In this document: one piece after another, positions 36,376-42,228 of the stretch | Position numbering within the stretch: position 1 is the first letter of the stretch | Layout of the letters: each line of letters starts with the position of its first letter | Source of the DNA: an uncultured Gammaproteobacteria bacterium | Lineage (GTDB): Bacteria; Pseudomonadota; Gammaproteobacteria; DRJJ01 | Reading direction: 5' to 3' | Length of the DNA: 42,228 bases | Assembly: GCA_947258795.1 (NCBI GenBank) | Contig: CAMYJU010000021.1 | Span: forward strand, 1 to 42,228 | Made by a program: the position numbers and the translations under genes | Notes under the pieces: generated by a model | Database searches by the model: none | The model's input: the letters and a program-made list of their open reading frames with translations, nothing else | Told to the model about the DNA's origin: nothing

Positions 36376-38775
36376 ATGTCAACCAGCAACACTAAACATA
36401 TCTCCAATATCAGCCTGATCGCCGGTTTCGGCATCATGATTATTCTGCTACTGGGCCTGATGATCAGTTCGATCGTGGTCCTGAACAAGAATCTCGCTAA
36501 TATTGAATCCCTGGTTCAAACCACCAGCGTCAAGAGCCGGCTTAGTTCGGAGCTACGTACTGCAGCGCGTGAACGGATTATCCGCTTGCAGGAAATGGCC
36601 CTGCAGGATGACATATTTAGCCAGGACGAGACCTGGATGGAGTTCCTCGATTATGGAACCCGGTTTATTACTACCCGGGATACGATCAAGGCGATGCCAC
36701 TGTCAGATGATGAACTGAACCTGATCGCGAAGCTGGACAAGGTGATTACGCGTATCGGTCCACTTCAGGCTGACATTGCCGAGAAACTGCTGCATGTCAA
36801 TCGCGAACAAGGCATCAAGTTGATCCTGAACAATGCCAGCCAGTTACAGGGTGAGGCATTCGACATCCTGACCGAATTTATTGCCTTGCAGGAAAAGACA
36901 GCAGAAGACAGTCTCGCTGTCGCTCGCGCCGACTACAATCGCTCATTGGGTTTTCTGGTCGTAACGGGAGGCTGCCTGATCATAATCAGTATCGTTATTT
37001 CGATATATGTGACCAGGCGCACCGCCCATGCCAAACATGCGATCAATGAACAGATGCGACGTGCACAGATTACCCTGAACTCGATCGCTGAAGGCGTGAT
37101 CAGTACCGATGCACACGGCAGAATCGAACAGTTGAATCCGAATGCGGAACTGTTACTGGTGCGTGACAAGGCACAGGTACTATATAAACCGATCGACAAG
37201 GTCTTTTGTGTACACAGTGAACAGCATCGTAACCAGCCTGTCCATCCGGTACGCGTCGCACTCGACAAGGGAGCCGTAATCAGTTCCGGGGATAACAAAC
37301 TGTTGTGCCGGCCCGATGGCCAGACCTTCCCGATTGAATACACCGTCGCACCAATACTCGACGACAGCAACCATGTCGCAGGCACCATACTTGTCTTCCG
37401 TGACGTCACGGAAACACGCGCACTGTCCAACCAGCTGGCCTATCAGGCCAGTCATGACCCGATTACCGGCTTGCACAACCGCTTCGAATTCGAGCTGATT
37501 CTGGGCGCCTTGATTGAGGATACAGCCAATACCCTAGGTAACCGAAACTGGCTATGCTATATCGATCTCGACCAATTCAAGGTGATTAACGATACCTGCG
37601 GGCACTCTGCCGGCGATGAACTGCTGATGCAGATCGCCAATCTGCTACGCGAGGTTGTCGACGACACCAATATGACCGCCCGCATCGGCGGTGATGAATT
37701 CAGCGTAATCCTGAAGAACTTTAGCCGGGAACAGGCGGATAACATACGCGTCGCTTTCGAACAACTGCTTTTCGTCTGGGACAACAAGCGCTTCAACACC
37801 ACTGCAAGCATTGGCCTGGCGCCGGTCAACAGCAGCCTGGCCTCGGTCATGAGCATGGCAGATATGGCCTGCTATGCTGCCAAGGAAGCCGGCAGGAATC
37901 GTGTACACGAGTATTACCCGGATGATGACCATACCGCTATGCATGAATCTGAAATGCAGTGGGTACACCGCATCAATGACGCCCTGAGCCATGATCGCTT
38001 TGTTTTGTACTACCAGCCGATAGAGCCACTCGGCAAGGAAAAAAGCGACCATGCCGGGCATTGCGAGATTCTGGTCCGCATGCTGGGTGACTCGGGTGAG
38101 ATTATCCCGCCAATGGCATTCATACCCGCCGCTGAACGTTACAACCTGATGACTAAGATAGACAAGTGGGTGATCGAAAATGTGATCAGGATGCTGCAGA
38201 CCATACCGTATATGGGCGACGTTGCTCCTGAATGCAGTATCTCGATCAATCTGTCGGCACAAACCCTGAATGATGAAAGCATCCACGATTTCATTCTTGA
38301 TCAGCTGTCACGCTGTCCGATACCGGCTAGCCGGTTCTGCTTCGAGGTGACAGAAACCTATGCGATTGCGCATCTGTCCAAAACCCGCAGCCTGATCAAG
38401 CGTCTAAAGAGCAGCGGTTGTCGCTTTGCGCTGGACGACTTTGGTAGTGGCCTTAGCTCATTCGCTTACCTGAAAAACCTCCCGGTTGATTACCTGAAGA
38501 TAGACGGCTGTTTTACACGCAACATACATGACGACGCAATGGATTACGCGCTGGTCGAATCCATTAACCAGATCGGTCATATCCTGGGCATGCAAACGGT
38601 CGCCGAGTATGTAGACAGCGAGATCAAACTGAACCAGTTGTTGAAAATCGGGGTGGATTACGCGCAAGGTTTCTACCTGGACCAGCCAAAACCGTTCGAG
38701 CTGTTTACCCGTCTGCTGGAACAGACCGGCAATCAGGCAGTCAGTACTGCACCCAGGGAATCAAATCATGCGTGA
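36376..38775 (+). CDS. Membrane-bound PAS-GGDEF-EAL cyclic-di-GMP protein
   Basis: A 799-residue inner-membrane signalling protein. TM1 (about 13-36) and TM2 (about 190-211) flank a ~150-residue helical periplasmic sensor of four-helix-bundle type. A PAS domain (about 228-350; ITLNSIAEGVISTDAHGRIEQLN) precedes the GGDEF domain (about 355-515) with intact GGDEF at 438-442. The EAL domain (about 530-790) has EIL at 564-566 in place of EAL but keeps the metal and catalytic residues (SINLSAQ, FEVTET, ALDDFGSG at 685-692, YLKIDG, TVAEYVD, QGF). The RxxD inhibitory site before GGDEF is absent (DDTN). It may be a bifunctional enzyme or mainly a phosphodiesterase. The 3' end overlaps convergent hemN by 15 nt. 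Confidence 0.95.
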   Translation: MSTSNTKHISNISLIAGFGIMIILLLGLMISSIVVLNKNLANIESLVQTTSVKSRLSSELRTAARERIIRLQEMALQDDIFSQDETWMEFLDYGTRFITTRDTIKAMPLSDDELNLIAKLDKVITRIGPLQADIAEKLLHVNREQGIKLILNNASQLQGEAFDILTEFIALQEKTAEDSLAVARADYNRSLGFLVVTGGCLIIISIVISIYVTRRTAHAKHAINEQMRRAQITLNSIAEGVISTDAHGRIEQLNPNAELLLVRDKAQVLYKPIDKVFCVHSEQHRNQPVHPVRVALDKGAVISSGDNKLLCRPDGQTFPIEYTVAPILDDSNHVAGTILVFRDVTETRALSNQLAYQASHDPITGLHNRFEFELILGALIEDTANTLGNRNWLCYIDLDQFKVINDTCGHSAGDELLMQIANLLREVVDDTNMTARIGGDEFSVILKNFSREQADNIRVAFEQLLFVWDNKRFNTTASIGLAPVNSSLASVMSMADMACYAAKEAGRNRVHEYYPDDDHTAMHESEMQWVHRINDALSHDRFVLYYQPIEPLGKEKSDHAGHCEILVRMLGDSGEIIPPMAFIPAAERYNLMTKIDKWVIENVIRMLQTIPYMGDVAPECSISINLSAQTLNDESIHDFILDQLSRCPIPASRFCFEVTETYAIAHLSKTRSLIKRLKSSGCRFALDDFGSGLSSFAYLKNLPVDYLKIDGCFTRNIHDDAMDYALVESINQIGHILGMQTVAEYVDSEIKLNQLLKIGVDYAQGFYLDQPKPFELFTRLLEQTGNQAVSTAPRESNHA

Positions 38776-40155
38776 ATGACGCTGTTCTGTGACCGGTAAC
38801 TGGTACTGATCAAACACCATCGCGATATTACGCATCAGCATGCGCCCGGGTGGCAGTACAGTCAACTGATAACCATCCCAGCTGATCAGGCCGTCGTTGG
38901 CCATCTCCCATAACCTGGACAGGGTGTCGGAAAAATGATGCAGAAAATCGATGCCATGACATATCTCGACATCCACCACATCAAAACCGCCCTGGCACAA
39001 TACGCGCTGGATAATATCGCGCCGGATCATGTCTTCCTGGTTCAGGCGGATACCCTTGACCACGGGTAAGGTACCCTGGTCCAGCGCCGCGTAGTAACCA
39101 TCCAGTTCGCGATGATTCTGGCTGTAGCAATCGTCCAGCTTGGAAATGGATGACACACCGAATGCGGCCAGGTCACAATCGGCATGGGTGCTGTAGCCCT
39201 GGAAGTTGCGTTGCAGTGTGCCGTTGCGCAACGCCACGGCCAGTTCATCATCCGGCCGGGCAAAATGATCCATGCCGATATACACATAACCGGCCTCGGT
39301 CAGGCGTTGCACTGTATATTGCAAAATATCGAGCTTCTGTTCCGGTGATGGCAGGTCTTTGGCGTCGATGCGTCGCTGTGGCTTGAACAAATGCGGCATA
39401 TGCGCATAGTTATAGATCGCCAGGCGGTCCGGGGAGATTTCTACGACCCGGTCCAGGGTGTTGGCAAAGCGTTTCAGGCTCTGGAACGGCAAGCCGTAAA
39501 TCAGGTCCACGTTCAACGAACGGAATCCGGCGTCTCGTGCGGTAGTGATCACCTCCAGGGTTTCCGCCTCGGTCTGGACACGGTGTACCGCCTGTTGCAC
39601 CTGCTCGTCAAAATCCTGCACCCCGACACTGATACGGTTGAACCCGAGACTGGCCAGGTGACGGATGGTTTCGGCATTGGCGACACGCGGGTCGATTTCA
39701 ATCGAGTAATCGCGGCTGTCATCGCTGAGCAGGTTAAAGTGATCTGCAATAGACGCCATCAATTCAGACATCTGTGCCTGATCCAGGAAAGTCGGTGTTC
39801 CGCCACCCCAGTGCAGCTGCCGGATCGGGCGGGTCGGGTCCAGCATTGGTGCAACCCGGTCCATTTCGGTCTTCAGGTGATCTAGATACGGTGCGACCCG
39901 GGCATGGTCACGGGTCACGATCTTGTTGCAGGCGCAGTAGTAACAGACGTGATCGCAGAACGGGATATGGTAATACAGCGACAACGGGCCACCGTTGGCA
40001 CGACTGCGCTCGGCCGCCTCGGCAAAGTCATAGACACTGAAGTCGTCCCGAAACTGCACCGCAGTCGGGTACGAAGTATAACGCGGCCCCATCACGTCAT
40101 AGCGACGGATCAGGTCCGCATCGAATTCAACGCTTTTGTTTGCGATATCAACCAA
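38761..40155 (-). CDS. hemN: Oxygen-independent coproporphyrinogen III dehydrogenase
   Basis: Radical SAM enzyme that converts coproporphyrinogen III to protoporphyrinogen IX without oxygen. The 464 residues carry the cluster motif with Cys67, Cys71, Cys74 and the additional Cys76 (FCDHVCYYCACNK), as in E. coli HemN. It also has GGGTPTFLD, SIEIDPR, GFNRISVGVQDFD and the C-terminal HemN domain. True HemN rather than HemW, judged by length, the CxxxCxxCxC motif and the N-terminal DLIRRYDVMGPRYTSYPTA. It starts with TTG, with AGGA 7 nt upstream. An FNR/Anr-like box and a -10 lie upstream, suggesting induction under low oxygen. Confidence 0.97.
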   Translation of the reverse strand: MVDIANKSVEFDADLIRRYDVMGPRYTSYPTAVQFRDDFSVYDFAEAAERSRANGGPLSLYYHIPFCDHVCYYCACNKIVTRDHARVAPYLDHLKTEMDRVAPMLDPTRPIRQLHWGGGTPTFLDQAQMSELMASIADHFNLLSDDSRDYSIEIDPRVANAETIRHLASLGFNRISVGVQDFDEQVQQAVHRVQTEAETLEVITTARDAGFRSLNVDLIYGLPFQSLKRFANTLDRVVEISPDRLAIYNYAHMPHLFKPQRRIDAKDLPSPEQKLDILQYTVQRLTEAGYVYIGMDHFARPDDELAVALRNGTLQRNFQGYSTHADCDLAAFGVSSISKLDDCYSQNHRELDGYYAALDQGTLPVVKGIRLNQEDMIRRDIIQRVLCQGGFDVVDVEICHGIDFLHHFSDTLSRLWEMANDGLISWDGYQLTVLPPGRMLMRNIAMVFDQYQLPVTEQRHSRMI

Positions 40156-40201
40156 AATTGTTCCTGTTAGCCCAATGGGCGCTTTTTAAGTAGGGACTTG
40201 T

Positions 40202-40243
40202 ATCTTATCGACTACCACGGCAGTTAACCATGACCTGGATCAA
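40202..40243 (-). promoter_or_regulatory. FNR/Anr-type box and -10 upstream of hemN
   Basis: On the minus strand TTGATCCAGGTCAT (40230-40243) is one mismatch from the Anr/FNR pattern TTGAT-N4-GTCAA. A -10-like TAAGAT lies at 40202-40207. A start about 7 nt after that -10 (near 40195) would put the box centre at -41.5, the usual activating position. The box lies in a GACCTGG...CCAGGTC inverted repeat (40232-40254). Confidence 0.5.
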
Positions 40244-40259
40244 CATGCCAGGTCTGTTG

Positions 40260-40571
40260 TCAGGCGTCAGCATCCAGCCCCTGCCGATGCGTTTCATTGA
40301 TCACATTCAGCAAGTGTTTGAAAGGCAAGACTTTATCGCTCAGCTTATTGACCAGGGCCATATACGGCAGGTCCTTGTTCTCAAACTGGTAGCTACCCTC
40401 TTTCATCGAGTTATATATCATACGCAAGGCGCGTTCCAGCTCATCGACAAACCCGGCCACCCCGCCCATGGATTCCATGTCATATTCAGCCGCTATCCGG
40501 AGCTCCTCGGTCTCGTAAATAGCCTCTTCAATCAAGCGGATATACTCATCTATTGTACGTGCGCGAATCAT
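40260..40571 (-). CDS. Conserved hypothetical protein
   Basis: A 103-residue acidic, all-helical soluble protein with no signal peptide or cysteine motif (MIRARTIDEYIRLIEEAIYE, FVDELERALRMIYNSMKEG, LPYMALVNKLSDKVLPFKHLL). The regular heptad-like spacing suggests a helical bundle. I do not recognise a named family. It lies about 100 nt upstream of hemN on the same strand, but the FNR-like box between them suggests hemN has its own promoter. Confidence 0.75.
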   Translation of the reverse strand: MIRARTIDEYIRLIEEAIYETEELRIAAEYDMESMGGVAGFVDELERALRMIYNSMKEGSYQFENKDLPYMALVNKLSDKVLPFKHLLNVINETHRQGLDADA

Positions 40572-40967
40572 GCAATACCTACTCTGAATTCAAACGAAAG
40601 CGCTATTGTATGCGCACGGGAGGGAAATATATAGGAGTAACTTAAACCTGAGTCCAGCCCCTTTGAATCAGGCCCTGATTACGGAAGAGGAAGCCGTATT
40701 CCATTGTTCAGTCCGGATCAAGTATAGTAATTTTAAATATTTAGACACGCTCACCTGGCTGCAGATATTTCAACAATTCCTGTTCGCCGATCGGGCCGGT
40801 GATGTTTTCTTTTAGAATGAACTCCGGTGTCAGTCAGCTACCGAGGCATGCCTTCAAATATCAAATTGGCGATTACCGTCAAGATTATATTTTAGACACT
40901 ACTAAATTATCGTATGCGCTATTGCTACGATGTCGTACTACACAAATGCCAAACTGACCGTAGTGCA
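40572..40967. other. Spacer holding a decayed immunity-gene fragment
   Basis: Apart from the fragment at 40741-40833 no gene is seen. The remainder is of mixed composition, with short ORFs that have no ribosome sites. It includes the AT-rich TAGTAATTTTAAATATTTAG just after the fragment's stop and an AT-rich patch near 40880-40910. Confidence 0.5.
40741..40833 (-). pseudogene. Remnant of a second copy of the neighbouring immunity gene (3' end only)
   Basis: The minus strand encodes ITGPIGEQELLKYLQPGE, ending after two more residues, which aligns with ITGPVDEQELLRYLKPGE, the C-terminus of the gene at 40968-41510 (14 of 18 identical). Homology reaches about 8 codons further upstream (EFILKEN versus EEILDEE) and then meets an in-frame TGA. 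The rest of the copy is gone. Confidence 0.8.
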
Positions 40968-41510
40968 TCACTCATCAGGGGATTCACCCGGCTTCAGATA
41001 GCGCAGCAGCTCCTGTTCGTCGACGGGACCGGTGATTTCTTCATCCAGTATTTCTTCATCATTATCCCAGTACTCACCAACTGTCCACCAGATATTAGAG
41101 GCCCTTTTCCTGGCTTTATACATGTTCTCACCATATTGCTGAATTACTTCTGATGGCACGTATGCCAGCCATTCGTCTCCCAGTACGTCCATGTCTTTGG
41201 ATAGACCCTGCATGGAACCAGTTGCATCTTCGATATATGTCAAATCGCCTATTTTAGCTTTTTCAATACCTTCAATAAAAGCATGTTGATTCATCTCAAA
41301 ATTTGGCAATGCTTTTTTTTCCCAACCATCCGGCCGGTCCGAGATATGCCAGCTTTGCCAGTCGACATCCTGCGGCGGATGTTCATAGAACCATTTCAGA
41401 CAATCTTTCAGGCCATCTACGGCCTTTTGGTGAAAATCAGCCAGTTCCTCCATGTATTCGATACTGGAAAATTTGCGGGTTAGTAATGTGCGTTTCGTTT
41501 CTCGGTTCAT
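40968..41510 (-). CDS. Probable immunity protein for the upstream toxin
   Basis: About 180 residues, soluble, acidic and Trp/Tyr-rich (DCLKWFYEHPPQDVDWQSWH, ASNIWWTVGEYWDNDEE), ending in a Gly/Pro-containing acidic tail (ITGPVDEQELLRYLKPGESPDE). There is no signal peptide, so it acts in the cytoplasm. I do not recognise a named family. It directly follows and overlaps the 3' end of a polymorphic-toxin-like gene, and a decayed paralogous 3' end lies downstream, which is typical of immunity-gene arrays. Start uncertain: ATG at 41510 (used), TTG at 41543 or ATG at 41453 (17-nt overlap with the toxin); none has a clear ribosome site. Confidence 0.7.
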   Translation of the reverse strand: MNRETKRTLLTRKFSSIEYMEELADFHQKAVDGLKDCLKWFYEHPPQDVDWQSWHISDRPDGWEKKALPNFEMNQHAFIEGIEKAKIGDLTYIEDATGSMQGLSKDMDVLGDEWLAYVPSEVIQQYGENMYKARKRASNIWWTVGEYWDNDEEILDEEITGPVDEQELLRYLKPGESPDE

Positions 41511-42228
41511 AATTACTGGTATTTGGATCAGGCCTCTGGCCAACTGGTTTGTTGAGGTTGACTTGTTTGGATACTATTCGTTTGTCTCCAACTTTCTTAT
41601 ATTTCTGACCTGCCGTTTCCCCTTCCCAGACCTTCAGGCCCTCGGGACCTACCGTATGCTCTACATAGTAACCGTTGTCATTCCAACTGTCCTTGACCGC
41701 GTAGTCTTTTCGCCATGCGGTCTTGTTGCCGGGCAGTTCAGAGGTCCAGTATCCGCCCGCATTCCCCGAATTTTCGTCGACGATCCGGTAAATTTTGGTG
41801 CCCGGTATAAGGTCCCTGGGCTGTATGTTAGTGAAGTTGGCGTATTCTTCTCTGGGTTGTCCATTTCGGCCAGGTGCATTCAGATCCGGCCAGCCCATAT
41901 TCACCAGATTATCGTGGTTTGTTGGCTTCTTTTTCATGCCTTTCTGGTTTGCAGGCATCTTACCGGCACTGGCCCCCATCGGTTTGCCGTCGGGTAGGAG
42001 GGTATACGGATCATTAGTAGTGCCGTCTTGATGCAGCCTTTTAAACACCTGGTTACCGGCCTTGGGTGGACCGGCGTTCGGGTTCGGCTGGTAGCTGGTC
42101 ACCTGGTTGGCCGCGTTGGTCATGGTACTGGCCAGATTCAGCATCTCCGGCGTGACCATCTCGCCCTCGGGTAGCTTTTGGATGGCCTGCTGCATCTGCT
42201 GCCCGGCCTGGTCGATGGTTTGCTGTTG
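41437..42228 (-). CDS. C-terminal part of a polymorphic-toxin-like protein (runs off the window)
   Basis: The frame is open to the window edge, so the 5' end is missing; 263 codons are visible. The upstream part is a helical Gln-rich segment (QQMQQAIQKLPEGEMVTPEM) and a Pro/Asn linker. The last ~130 residues form a compact domain with PGTKIYRIVD, GGYWTSELP, KTAWRKDYAV and NGYYVEHTVGPEGLKVWEG followed by TAGQ. This Arg...YWT/S...Glu order resembles toxin tips of Rhs/T6SS-type effectors and could be an ADP-ribosyltransferase-like fold (R-S-E), but I cannot confirm it. A small soluble gene overlaps the 3' end and is the likely immunity partner. Delivery modules would lie outside the window. Confidence 0.7.
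   Translation of the reverse strand, partial: QQQTIDQAGQQMQQAIQKLPEGEMVTPEMLNLASTMTNAANQVTSYQPNPNAGPPKAGNQVFKRLHQDGTTNDPYTLLPDGKPMGASAGKMPANQKGMKKKPTNHDNLVNMGWPDLNAPGRNGQPREEYANFTNIQPRDLIPGTKIYRIVDENSGNAGGYWTSELPGNKTAWRKDYAVKDSWNDNGYYVEHTVGPEGLKVWEGETAGQKYKKVGDKRIVSKQVNLNKPVGQRPDPNTSNYEPRNETHITNPQIFQYRIHGGTG

Noticed and set aside
37645-38286. A 213-codon minus-strand frame
   Set aside because: Antisense to the GGDEF-EAL gene, which shows conserved catalytic motifs throughout.

Overview
The window reads as a chromosomal segment of a gammaproteobacterium. The order rlmN-pilF-rodZ-ispG-hisS-yfgM-bamB-der, an adjacent isc operon (iscR ... iscS-iscU-iscA-hscB-hscA-fdx-iscX) preceded by trmJ and cysE, and a guaB-guaA pair are all typical of that class. 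A pilF between rlmN and rodZ is the Pseudomonas/Chromatiales-like version of this cluster. A second cysteine desulfurase inside isc and a small secreted protein resembling SoxXA-binding proteins suggest, but do not prove, a sulfur-oxidising or otherwise sulfur-active lineage. Genus cannot be read from the sequence.

Layout. 134-3242: guaB-guaA (GMP synthesis), minus strand. 3466-6024: small secreted helical protein with a strong terminator, then xseA and a LytM/M23 peptidase. 6262-12091: an accessory region holding a LysM plus hydrophobic-tail protein overlapped by a small membrane protein (probable toxin/immunity pair), a divergent DUF5610-type protein, a DUF4124 protein and an S41-type peptidase, with dispersed palindromic repeats between them. 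12356-21339: a minus-strand housekeeping block from rlmN down to der, plus a zinc-ribbon membrane protein. 21605-28532: the isc operon, read from iscR leftwards, with an IscR-type operator over the iscR promoter and perfect hairpins at three of its internal junctions. 28639-31388: cysE, trmJ and a PAPS-type sulfotransferase. 31416-32147: a gene-poor stretch with a GC-rich, potentially structured island and one small membrane ORF. 32148-36257: a secreted PKD-repeat protein, an MFS transporter and aroC. 36376-40571: a GGDEF-EAL protein convergent with hemN, whose upstream region carries an FNR/Anr-like site, and a conserved small protein. 40741-42228: the 3' end of a polymorphic-toxin-like gene that runs out of the window, its probable immunity gene, and a decayed second copy of the immunity gene's 3' end.

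How the genes work together. Most of the window is core metabolism: GMP, isoprenoid, cysteine, aromatic and haem synthesis, Fe-S assembly, outer-membrane assembly, ribosome maturation and tRNA modification. trmJ-cysE-iscR-desulfurase-iscSUA-hscBA-fdx-iscX links cysteine supply to sulfur mobilisation and cluster assembly. The accessory pieces are the two toxin/immunity-like modules (6.3-7.6 kb and 40.7-42.2 kb), which look like interbacterial-competition genes. The best candidate for something undescribed is the LysM/hydrophobic-tail protein with its 13-nt-overlapping three-helix membrane partner. Several genes use TTG or GTG starts (guaA, hisS, hemN, iscS, yfgM); start choices are explained in the entries.
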